NCBI GenBank assembly: GCA_021730945.1
Contig: JAKFYH010000016.1
Span: 1 to 64,000 of the forward strand
Reading direction: 5' to 3'
Source: Acidobacteriota bacterium
Lineage (GTDB): Bacteria > Acidobacteriota > Vicinamibacteria > Vicinamibacterales > UBA2999
Length of the DNA: 64,000 nucleotides
Both the position numbers and the translations under genes were made by a program. Each line of letters opens with the position of its first letter. Positions within the stretch are counted from its first letter, which is position 1. Positions 9,074 through 17,438 of the stretch are shown one piece after another. The notes beneath the pieces were generated by a model, which saw nothing but the letters and a program-made list of their open reading frames with translations, ran no database searches and was not told the origin of the DNA.

Positions 9074-10462
9074 CTAGGCCTTGTTGCGGCGCTTTTCGCG
9101 CCAGCCTTCCTTGTTTTCCTGCCGGGCGCGGCCTATGCCGAGCGCGCCGGCGGGAACGTCCTTCGTCACGGCGGAGCCCGCTGCAATGTACGCGCCATCG
9201 CCTAGGGTGACGGGAGCGACCAGCGTGCTGTTGCTGCCCACGAACACGCCGTCGCCGATCACGGTCTGATGCTTCGTCTCGCCGTCGTAGTTGCACGTGA
9301 TGGTTCCCGCCCCCACGTTGGTCGCCGTGCCGACGGTCGCATCGCCCAGATATGCCAGGTGATTCGCCTTGGCGCCCTTGCCGAGCGAGGTCTTCTTGAG
9401 CTCAACGAAATTGCCCACGTGGGCATCGTCGCCGACCTGCGATCCCGGCCGAATATGGGCGAACGGACCCAGGAACACGCCGTCTCCGACTGTGGAGTCT
9501 GTGACCACAGTGTGGTTGCGCACACACACCCGATCGCCGATGGTCGAGTTCACAATGCGAGCACCCGAGTGGATCTCGCACGCCGCTCCAATTCTGGTCG
9601 AACCCTCCAGGAACACACACGGATGGATCACGGTGTCAGCCCCCACCACGACATCGCTGTCGACGTAGGTGGTGGCGGGATCGATGAGCGTGACACCCGC
9701 GGCCATCAACTCTTCGTTTCTCTGCTGGCGGACCATGGCGCTGACCTCTGCAAGTTCAGTGCGGCTGTTGATGCCGCGAATCTCTTCGGCGCGCTCGACC
9801 GTCCAGGTGGCGACGGTGCGCTTCTGCTTCCGATAAATACCGACCAGGTCCGGAAGGTAGTACTCGCCCTGGTTGTTCGCGGTGCCGATGGAATCCAGCG
9901 CCGCGAACAGCGGCGCCAACTCGAAGGCGTAGATGCCTGAATTGATCTCGGTGATCTTGCGCTGCGCCGGCGAGGCGTCGCGTTCCTCCACAATCCGCGC
10001 AATGCGGCCGCTGGTGCGAACGATTCGGCCGTAGCCGAACGGGCGGGTCATCTCGGCGGTCACGACCGTTGCGGCGGCCTGCGACTGCAGGTGGGTGTCG
10101 ATCAGTGACCGCAGCGTGTTACTGGTCAGGAGCGGCACGTCACCCGACAGCAAGAGGACGACGCCGGACTTCCCTTCCAGGACCTGGCGCGCCTGCAACA
10201 GCGCATGGCCGGTGCCGAGTTGCTGTTCCTGCGTGACAAATTGCAGGGGCCGCTGCACGACCGAACGCGCCAGCGCGGTCTTGATCTGGTCGGCCTCGTG
10301 GCCGACCACCAGGGTGATGCTGGCCGGCGCCAGCGGGTCGGCCGTCAACAGAACCCGCTCGATCAGTGACAGCCCTGAGATCCGATGGAGGACCTTGGGC
10401 ACCTGTGACTTCATGCGCGTGCCCTTGCCGGCCGCGAGCACTACGACGTGAATATCATCCAC
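9074..10462 (-). CDS. glmU: Bifunctional GlcNAc-1-P uridyltransferase / GlcN-1-P acetyltransferase
   Basis: A 462-residue bifunctional enzyme making UDP-N-acetylglucosamine for peptidoglycan and lipid A. The N-terminal Rossmann-type pyrophosphorylase shows LAAGKGTRMKSQVPKVLH, GTGHAL and the metal-binding GDVPLL and NSGIYAF. The C-terminal half is a left-handed beta-helix of hexapeptide repeats with LKKTSLGKGAKANHLAYLGD and the acetyl-CoA site (GAGTITCNYDG). Length is normal. The start overlaps the 3' end of rsmI by 8 bp, and glmS follows, giving a likely rsmI-glmU-glmS unit. Confidence 0.97.
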   Translation of the reverse strand: MDDIHVVVLAAGKGTRMKSQVPKVLHRISGLSLIERVLLTADPLAPASITLVVGHEADQIKTALARSVVQRPLQFVTQEQQLGTGHALLQARQVLEGKSGVVLLLSGDVPLLTSNTLRSLIDTHLQSQAAATVVTAEMTRPFGYGRIVRTSGRIARIVEERDASPAQRKITEINSGIYAFELAPLFAALDSIGTANNQGEYYLPDLVGIYRKQKRTVATWTVERAEEIRGINSRTELAEVSAMVRQQRNEELMAAGVTLIDPATTYVDSDVVVGADTVIHPCVFLEGSTRIGAACEIHSGARIVNSTIGDRVCVRNHTVVTDSTVGDGVFLGPFAHIRPGSQVGDDAHVGNFVELKKTSLGKGAKANHLAYLGDATVGTATNVGAGTITCNYDGETKHQTVIGDGVFVGSNSTLVAPVTLGDGAYIAAGSAVTKDVPAGALGIGRARQENKEGWREKRRNKA

Positions 10463-11360
10463 GAGTGATTTTGACCCGTTCCAGGGCGTCGTAGACCAGC
10501 TTTGTGGTCAGCCCCAGCCGATCCGCCACCATTCGGGCTGTATCCCGTTTGGAGCCAGTCCGGTCAGTTTCTGTCAATTGACCAAATAAAGTCACAATCT
10601 CGTCATCGGTGGCCGGGATCGCCGGTGCCTCATCCAGTGTCCCAGGAGGAACGATGACCGTGAACTCCCCTTGTGGCGCCTCGAACCGGGTCAGAAGCTC
10701 GGCCGGAGTGCCGAAGACGAACTCCTCGTGAATCTTGGTGAGCTCCCGGCCAACAATAATTTGGCATTTGACCAATACACTCAACTCCTCCAGGGTCTTT
10801 CGCAGCCGATGTGGTGCCTCGAAGAGCACTACGGCGCGGTCACGACGGGCCTCGATGAGGCCTTTGAACCAAAGTTTTCTGGCTTTTGACTTAATTGGCG
10901 CAAACCCATGAAATGAAAAGCCTTCAGACTTGACCCCGGCGGCTGAAATCGCAGCAATGACGGCACTGGCACCCGGTATGGGCTCGACGCGAAACCCCGC
11001 CGCCCTGACGGCGGCAACCAGGGTGGCACCAGGGTCGGAAATCCCAGGTGTGCCCGCGTCAGTAACGAGCGCGATCGAGTCGCCAGCCCCCAAGCGTTGA
11101 ATCAGGCGGGCCACACGGGCACCCTCGTTGTGCTCGTGGACACTCAGAATCGGCGTGTCGATGTTGTAGTGCCGCAGCAGGTTGCCGGTGCGCCTGGTGT
11201 CTTCGGCGGCAACCAATTGGACCGACTTCAGGATCCGCAGGGCCCGGAGCGTGATGTCTTCGAGGTGGCCGATAGGCGTGGCGACCACATACAGGGTGGC
11301 CTTTGCCTCGCGGCGCGGCCCGGACGCCTCGTGCCGTTCGCTCAGGACGGGGCCCTTCAT
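10455..11360 (-). CDS. rsmI: 16S rRNA (cytidine-1402-2'-O)-methyltransferase
   Basis: A 301-residue tetrapyrrole-methylase-fold enzyme that 2'-O-methylates C1402 in the decoding centre of 16S rRNA. Diagnostic motifs are LYVVATPIGHLEDITLRALR, AEDTRRTGNLLRHY, LVTDAGTPGISDPG and IPGASAVIAAI. A C-terminal helical tail fits the family. ATG 11360 is preferred over ATG 11369 because a TACAAT at 11378-11373 would place transcription initiation near 11366. The gene is divergent from the DUF885 peptidase and overlaps glmU. Confidence 0.93.
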   Translation of the reverse strand: MKGPVLSERHEASGPRREAKATLYVVATPIGHLEDITLRALRILKSVQLVAAEDTRRTGNLLRHYNIDTPILSVHEHNEGARVARLIQRLGAGDSIALVTDAGTPGISDPGATLVAAVRAAGFRVEPIPGASAVIAAISAAGVKSEGFSFHGFAPIKSKARKLWFKGLIEARRDRAVVLFEAPHRLRKTLEELSVLVKCQIIVGRELTKIHEEFVFGTPAELLTRFEAPQGEFTVIVPPGTLDEAPAIPATDDEIVTLFGQLTETDRTGSKRDTARMVADRLGLTTKLVYDALERVKITRG

Positions 11361-11372
11361 CAGCCGCATTTT

Positions 11373-11378
11373 ATTGTA
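11373..11378 (-). promoter_or_regulatory. -10 element for rsmI-glmU-glmS
   Basis: TACAAT on the minus strand lies 12 nt before ATG 11360, giving a very short leader. The -35 region is not convincing. On the plus strand the same bases hold an overlapping TATTGT, which could serve the divergent gene. Confidence 0.4.
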
Positions 11379-11423
11379 CCATTGCGAGATGGCCGCTTTC
11401 CCGTGATCGCGGCCCTGTCCTGC

Positions 11424-13082
11424 ATGCACGCGGCTGAACCACTACCCCACTTCGTCGACGACTATCTCGCTTATCTCTACGAGGTCCACCCCACCGGGGC
11501 GACCATGGACGGCATTCACGTCCATGACGACCTCGTCGAGGACTATCGTCGTTCGGCGATCGACAGCCACAGCAGTGCCTTATCCGGGTTCGGCCGGCGT
11601 CTAGACGGCATCCCGCTGGACCGTTTGCCCATCCGCGAGCAGGTGGACCATCAGATTGTCGCGGCCAACATCCGCGCCCGGCAGTTCGAACTGGAAGCGA
11701 CCCGATCGTGGGAGCGCAACCCGCACGTCTATGCCGACACCCTGGCCTCGAGTCTTGCGGCCCAGGCCATCTTCACTCACGCACCCGAAACCGACCGCGC
11801 CCGGCGGGTGCTGTCCAAGCTTCGACAAGTGCCGCGGCTGGTGCAGGCCGCCCGCGACAACATCAAGGAACCGCCCGCGATCTTCGTCAAGGTCGGCATC
11901 GACACGTGGCGCGGCGCCATGGCGTTTATCGACGCCGATCTGCCTCGCGCCTTTGCGAATGTTGACGACATGCACCTGTTGGGCGATCTGGCCGATGCCT
12001 GCCATGAAGCCGTCCAGACCATTGGCAGCTACGTCACCGACCTCGAGACCGACATCCGGCCCAAGGCCAAGGGATCATTCCGGCTCGGCCGCGATCGCTT
12101 CGAGCAGAAGCTGCGGCTGGAGGAGGGCATTACCCTGCCGGTCGATCGGCTTCTGGCCATCGCGACCCGCGAGCTGGCCGCCACCCAGGAGGAGTTCCGC
12201 CAACTGGCCGGACGCCAGAATGGCGGCGATCCGATCGAAGCCTGGCGCAAGGCCAAGCAGCGGCATCCTGAACCGGGCGCCTTGATCGCGACCGCGCGCG
12301 AACAACTCGACGAGCTGCATACGTTTCTCTCCCGCAACCCAGTTGTCGGCATCCCTGAGGGCCCCGGTGTGACGGTCGCCGCCACGCCCGACTTCTTTCG
12401 CTGGTCAGCGGCCAGCATGTGGACGCCCGGCCCGTACGAATCGCGGCCGTCGCGGGCGATGTACTACCTCACCGACGTCGACCAGAAATGGGACGCCGAG
12501 CGAAAGAGCGAACACCTGCGCGGCCTCAACACACCGACGCTCTGGACGATCTCAATCCACGAGGTGTATCCCGGCCACTTCCTGCACTACCAGCACCTGC
12601 GCCGCGTCGAGTCGAAGGTCCGGCGCTCGACGATGTTCGCGCCGGCGTCGTACATGGAGGGCTGGGCGCATTACTGCGAGCAGATGATGCTCGAAGCCGG
12701 TTTCGGACGCGGCGACGACACGCTCAAACTGGGCCAATTGGCCGAGGCGCTGGTGCGGCTCGCCCGCTTCATTGTCGGCATCCGCCTGCACACCGAGGAC
12801 TGGTCGGTCGAGCAAGGCGTGCGGTTCTTCCGCGACGAGGCTTTCCTCGAGGAATCCAACGCCCGCCGAGAAGCCGAACGCGGGACCTTCGATCCGACGT
12901 ATCTTGTGTATTCAGCCGGCAAGCTGATGCTGCTGAAGCTGCGCCGTGACTGGTACGACCAACAGGGCGGCAAGCCTTCGCTGCGGGCGTTCCACGATGC
13001 GCTACTGGCCCAGGGCTCGGCGCCCTTCTGGGCGCTTAGGCGCCTCATGCTGAATGGGTCGTCAGACGTGGTGCTGGAGTAA
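11424..13082 (+). CDS. DUF885 family zinc metallopeptidase-like protein
   Basis: A 552-residue DUF885 protein. The metal-site motif reads SIHEVYPGHFLHYQH (HExxPGHxxH type) with a downstream glutamate in MEGWAHYCEQMML, the arrangement used by this gluzincin-like family. The rest is helical. No signal peptide is obvious from ATG 11424. An alternative GTG at 11403 adds seven residues. The exact substrate is unknown; family members are often annotated as peptidases of small or modified peptides. It is divergent from rsmI and followed 11 bp later by the zinc-ribbon gene. Confidence 0.85.
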   Translation: MHAAEPLPHFVDDYLAYLYEVHPTGATMDGIHVHDDLVEDYRRSAIDSHSSALSGFGRRLDGIPLDRLPIREQVDHQIVAANIRARQFELEATRSWERNPHVYADTLASSLAAQAIFTHAPETDRARRVLSKLRQVPRLVQAARDNIKEPPAIFVKVGIDTWRGAMAFIDADLPRAFANVDDMHLLGDLADACHEAVQTIGSYVTDLETDIRPKAKGSFRLGRDRFEQKLRLEEGITLPVDRLLAIATRELAATQEEFRQLAGRQNGGDPIEAWRKAKQRHPEPGALIATAREQLDELHTFLSRNPVVGIPEGPGVTVAATPDFFRWSAASMWTPGPYESRPSRAMYYLTDVDQKWDAERKSEHLRGLNTPTLWTISIHEVYPGHFLHYQHLRRVESKVRRSTMFAPASYMEGWAHYCEQMMLEAGFGRGDDTLKLGQLAEALVRLARFIVGIRLHTEDWSVEQGVRFFRDEAFLEESNARREAERGTFDPTYLVYSAGKLMLLKLRRDWYDQQGGKPSLRAFHDALLAQGSAPFWALRRLMLNGSSDVVLE

Positions 13083-13093
13083 GTGAGTTAAAC

Positions 13094-13438
13094 ATGCCGC
13101 TGTACGAATACGAATGCAACGCGTGCGCGCACCGATTCGAAGTGATCCAGAAGTACTCGGATGCGCCGATTGACAGCTGCCCGAAGTGCGGGAGCGCCGT
13201 CAGCAAGCTGTTCTCATCGCCGGCGATCCAGTTCAAGGGCTCTGGCTTCTACCTGACTGACTATGGCCGCGGCGGCAAGAGCGACATCGGCACCGAGACC
13301 GCGAAAGCGGCGAAGGAATCAGCAGGTACCGCGGCAGGGGAGTCCAAGCCGGAAGGCAAGTCGGACACCAAAACAGAAACCAAGACCGAAGCCAAGACCG
13401 AAACGAAATCTGAGTCGAAGCCCAGTTCCACGACTTAA
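13094..13438 (+). CDS. FmdB-type zinc ribbon protein
   Basis: A 114-residue protein. The first ~55 residues are a zinc ribbon: MPLYEYECNACAHRFEV, then CPKCG and the usual SSPAIQFKGSGFYLTDYG. The remainder is a low-complexity tail of Lys, Glu, Thr and Ser (KTETKTEAKTETK-type tandem). FmdB-like ribbons are widespread, often annotated as regulators of unclear role. It directly follows the peptidase gene and may be co-transcribed. It converges on galU with only a 15-bp gap. Confidence 0.9.
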   Translation: MPLYEYECNACAHRFEVIQKYSDAPIDSCPKCGSAVSKLFSSPAIQFKGSGFYLTDYGRGGKSDIGTETAKAAKESAGTAAGESKPEGKSDTKTETKTEAKTETKSESKPSSTT

Positions 13439-13453
13439 CTTCTCCTCATCTCC

Positions 13454-14341
13454 TCAACTCTTGTTATTGACGACGTCCCTCAGGTATTCCAGGAACGGCC
13501 CAGCCAGTTCGGGCCGCTTCATCGCGAAGTAGACCGTCGCCTTCAGGAATCCCAGTTTGTTGCCGGTGTCGTGGCGCACACCGTCCACTTCATAGGCATA
13601 GATCGGGCGCGACTGCAGCAACTGCCGCAGGCCGTTGGTCAACTGGATCTCGCCGGACTTGTCCTTGGCGGTGCCGTGGAGGGCGGGGAAGATGTCGGGC
13701 GTGAGGATGTAGCGACCGATGATCGCCAGGTCGGACGGTGCGTCTTCCCGCGCGGGCTTCTCGACCAGGTCGGTCACGCGGTACACACCCTTGCCCAGTT
13801 CCGGCACCGGCACGCCGGCAATCACGCCGTAGCTCGACACCTGATCCATCGGCACGCGCTCGACCGCCAGCACCGGGCCGCCCGCGCGCTCGAACACCGC
13901 GATCATCTGGGCCAGCGCCGGCGGCGTTGCATCAATCACATCGTCTGCCAGGATCACGGCAAACGGTTCGTCGCCGATGATGCCTTCGGTCATCAGCACG
14001 GCGTGGCCGAGTCCGAGCGGCTCGCCCTGGCGCACGTACGAGACATTGATCAAGTCCGAGATCTTCCGCACTTCCTCGGCGAGGTCGCGTTTGCCACGGC
14101 TTTCGAGAAACGACTCGAGTTCCTTGGACACGTCGAAGTGGTCTTCGATCGCATTCTTGCCGCGGCCGGTAACCAGAATGATGTTGGGGGCCCCCGATTG
14201 CACCGCTTCTTCGACCCCGTACTGGATCGTGGGCTTGTCCACCAGCGGCAGCATTTCCTTGGGCTGCGCCTTGGTCGCAGGAAGGAAGCGCGTCCCGAGG
14301 CCGGCGGCAGGGAAGACGACTTTACGGACAGTCGAACTCAT
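13454..14341 (-). CDS. galU: UTP--glucose-1-phosphate uridylyltransferase
   Basis: A 295-residue nucleotidyltransferase making UDP-glucose from UTP and glucose-1-phosphate, for surface polysaccharides. Motifs: FPAAGLGTRFLPATKAQPKE, VDKPTIQYGVEEA, FAVILADDV and VEKP. The start is ATG 14341 (MSSTVRKV). An upstream in-frame extension would run across serS and is rejected. It is divergent from serS with a 21-bp gap holding a shared symmetric -10. The ATG follows TATTCT by exactly 7 nt, although an AAAGGAT between them could act as a ribosome site on a longer transcript. Confidence 0.95.
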   Translation of the reverse strand: MSSTVRKVVFPAAGLGTRFLPATKAQPKEMLPLVDKPTIQYGVEEAVQSGAPNIILVTGRGKNAIEDHFDVSKELESFLESRGKRDLAEEVRKISDLINVSYVRQGEPLGLGHAVLMTEGIIGDEPFAVILADDVIDATPPALAQMIAVFERAGGPVLAVERVPMDQVSSYGVIAGVPVPELGKGVYRVTDLVEKPAREDAPSDLAIIGRYILTPDIFPALHGTAKDKSGEIQLTNGLRQLLQSRPIYAYEVDGVRHDTGNKLGFLKATVYFAMKRPELAGPFLEYLRDVVNNKS

Positions 14342-14347
14342 ATCCTT

Positions 14348-14354
14348 TAGAATA
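14348..14354. promoter_or_regulatory. Overlapping divergent -10 elements (galU / serS)
   Basis: TAGAATA reads TAGAAT on the plus strand (9 nt before serS ATG 14363) and TATTCT on the minus strand (7 nt before galU ATG 14341). The two hexamers overlap by five bases. The whole gap between the start codons is 21 bp, so one symmetric promoter probably fires both ways and both transcripts would be leaderless or nearly so. Confidence 0.6.
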
Positions 14355-14362
14355 GTGCAGTT

Positions 14363-15652
<1,290 letters not shown>

Positions 15653-15663
15653 TTGCGACACAA

Positions 15664-15687
15664 GACTCAGGTCCGAGGACCTGAGTC
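15664..15687 (+). terminator. Perfect 10-bp hairpin after serS
   Basis: GACTCAGGTC and GACCTGAGTC (15664-15673 and 15678-15687) are perfect complements around the tetraloop CGAG. It lies 12 bp after the serS stop and 14 bp before tRNA-Ser. No T-run follows, so it may be a weak terminator or a processing site. Confidence 0.5.
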
Positions 15688-15701
15688 CTGGGCGTTCTCA
15701 C

Positions 15702-15791
15702 GGAGAGATGGCCGAGTGGTTGATGGCGGCGGTCTTGAAAACCGCTGTACCTGAAAAGGTATCGGGGGTTCGAATCCCTCTCTCTCCGCCA
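15702..15791 (+). tRNA. tRNA-Ser (anticodon UGA)
   Basis: The acceptor stem GGAGAGA pairs with TCTCTCC (15781-15787), followed by discriminator G and an encoded CCA. The anticodon stem GCGGT/ACCGC encloses loop CTTGAAA, giving anticodon TGA, which reads UCN serine codons including UCA. The long variable arm (TGTACCTGAAAAGGTATC) is typical of tRNA-Ser, and the T-loop TTCGAAT is normal. It is the only tRNA seen in the window and sits directly behind serS. Confidence 0.97.
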
Positions 15792-15834
15792 ACCTCCGCT
15801 CGCCAGGTGCCTGGCGAGCCGCGGTTGGCCAGCC

Positions 15835-15885
15835 AGATCACCAAATCACCAGCTCACCACATAAATCACCAAATCCATCACCACA
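15835..15885. repeat. AAATCACC spacer repeat
   Basis: The words ATCACCAAATCACC, AAATCACCAAATCC and ATCACCAC recur with an 8-nt period. The reverse complement (GGTGATTTGGTGATTT) appears again near 32.5 kb and 57.9 kb. Here it lies between tRNA-Ser and the FKBP gene. Confidence 0.6.
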
Positions 15886-15895
15886 GGGGACATCA

Positions 15896-16258
15896 ATGGC
15901 TGACACCGGCATCAAGGAACTACAAATGGTCGACACCACGGTTGGCGCCGGCGCCGAGGCGCGTGCCGGCCGGGTCGTGAGCGTTCATTACACCGGTTGG
16001 CTGTTTGACCCCACGAAGCCCGATTCGCGCGGCCAGAAGTTCGACAGCTCCAAGGATCGCAACGACCCGTTCGAGTTTCCGCTAGGTGGCGGCCAGGTCA
16101 TTGCCGGGTGGGACAAGGGCTTCGCCGGCATGAAGGTGGGCGGCACCCGCGTCCTGACGATCCCGCCCGACATGGGCTACGGTGCCCGCGGCGCCGGCGG
16201 CGTGATTCCGCCCAATGCCACGCTGGTCTTCGAAGTGGAATTGCTTGGGGTGAAATGA
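15896..16258 (+). CDS. FKBP-type peptidyl-prolyl cis-trans isomerase
   Basis: A 120-residue single FKBP domain catalysing proline isomerisation during protein folding. It contains [46 protein letters not shown] and [15 protein letters not shown], with the usual active-site aromatics. No signal peptide or transmembrane segment is visible, so it is probably cytoplasmic. A GGGGACATCA stretch precedes the ATG. Its TGA stop is the first base of a 22-bp perfect hairpin that leads straight into the next gene. Confidence 0.95.
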   Translation: MADTGIKELQMVDTTVGAGAEARAGRVVSVHYTGWLFDPTKPDSRGQKFDSSKDRNDPFEFPLGGGQVIAGWDKGFAGMKVGGTRVLTIPPDMGYGARGAGGVIPPNATLVFEVELLGVK

Positions 16259-16312
16259 CGGTGTCAGACACCGTTCCAAATTCTGCGCACTTGGAACGGT
16301 GTCTGACACCGT
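16258..16312. repeat. 22-bp perfect inverted repeat bridging two genes
   Basis: The arms at 16258-16279 and 16291-16312 are perfect reverse complements around an 11-nt loop. Each arm contains GGTGTCAGACACC, which is itself nearly palindromic. The left arm begins inside the FKBP stop codon, and the right arm contains the candidate GTG starts of the methyltransferase. It resembles a REP or MITE-like unit and would form a very stable RNA hairpin. Confidence 0.9.
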
Positions 16313-17438
16313 GAACTGTAAACACTTCGGCGTCTGCGGCGGTTGCAGCCTGCCCGGCGTCGAGTACGCCGAACAGCTGCTCCAGAAGCAGGCCCGTCTC
16401 GCCCGGCTCCTGGGACTGCCGGTGCCGCCGCTGGTGCCATCGCCCCGCGAGGAACGCTTTCGCACCAAGGTGGCTTTCGTGTTTGGCCCCGAGGGCCAGG
16501 GCCGCGGACTTGTCATGGGGCACTACGCCCGCGGCACCAAGCAGATTGTCCGCATCGATGAGTGCCCGGTCCACAGCGATCGCGGCAACCGGATTGCGTT
16601 TGCGCTGCGCGATCGCCTGGTGCGCGCCCGTATCTATGGCGCCGGTGCACAACGCAACGGGCTGGTCCGTCACTTGATCATCCGCACGACCGACGACGAC
16701 CGCCAGGCGGTCGCGATGCTGGTGGTGACGCGCAACGACAAGGCGCTACGCACACCCATTCGCGGGCTGCTGGAGTCGGCGGACCGCCCGGACGGATTCT
16801 TCATCAACATCAACGATCGCCCCGGTCCGTACATGATCGGCTCGGAAACCATCCGCATTGATGGCCACAGCCACGTCAAGCAGGACGGCATCGTCGAGAC
16901 CTCGTTCCTGGTGTCGCCGACCGCGTTCTTTCAGACCAATGTCGGCGCCGCGCGCGAGATCGTCAAGCGCGTGATCGAGGGCGTCGGCGCCTCGACGCAC
17001 GTCCTCGACCTCTACAGCGGCAGCGGGTTGTTCGCGCTGCCATTGGCCAAGGCGGGGGCCCGCGTCACGGCGGTTGAAGAGAATCGCCAGGCCATGAAGG
17101 ATGCCGAAGCCAACATCCGGCTGAACCGGATCCCGGGCGGCCTGATCCGGTTGATCACCGCCAGCGTCGAAGACGCGCTGCCCAGGGTGGCGCGCGATCG
17201 GTGGGACGCCGTCGTGCTCGACCCGCCCCGCCAGGGGTGCCCGCCGGAAATCCTCGACGCGGTCTTCAATCAGCTCGCGCCGCCGCGGGCGGTATATGTT
17301 TCCTGCAATCCCGAGGCGCTTGCTGCCGAATTGCCGGTTATCCTCAGTGCGGGATATCGTGTGACGAGCCTCCAGCCGGTGGACATGTTCCCTCACACCG
17401 ACCACATCGAAACCGTGGTGACCCTGTCGCGCCGATGA
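16299..17438 (+). CDS. TrmA/RumA-type RNA (uracil-5-)-methyltransferase
   Basis: A 379-residue SAM-dependent methyltransferase making 5-methyluridine in RNA, most likely 23S rRNA. The N-terminal cysteines CKHFGVCGGC form the [4Fe-4S] site with a later Cys. There is no TRAM domain ahead of them, as in RlmC. The Rossmann part has FFQTN, VLDLYSGSGLFALPLA, the DPPRQG active-site loop and YVSCNP with the catalytic Cys. Length fits RlmC, but the exact U position is not decidable. The start (GTG 16299 or 16311) lies inside the hairpin arm. The stop overlaps the next gene by 4 bp. Confidence 0.9.
   Translation: MSDTVNCKHFGVCGGCSLPGVEYAEQLLQKQARLARLLGLPVPPLVPSPREERFRTKVAFVFGPEGQGRGLVMGHYARGTKQIVRIDECPVHSDRGNRIAFALRDRLVRARIYGAGAQRNGLVRHLIIRTTDDDRQAVAMLVVTRNDKALRTPIRGLLESADRPDGFFININDRPGPYMIGSETIRIDGHSHVKQDGIVETSFLVSPTAFFQTNVGAAREIVKRVIEGVGASTHVLDLYSGSGLFALPLAKAGARVTAVEENRQAMKDAEANIRLNRIPGGLIRLITASVEDALPRVARDRWDAVVLDPPRQGCPPEILDAVFNQLAPPRAVYVSCNPEALAAELPVILSAGYRVTSLQPVDMFPHTDHIETVVTLSRR

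Noticed and set aside
17201-17434. N-terminal extension of the O-antigen-ligase-like protein
   Set aside because: The extension lies inside the methyltransferase gene in another frame. ATG 17435 overlaps that gene's stop in the usual way.
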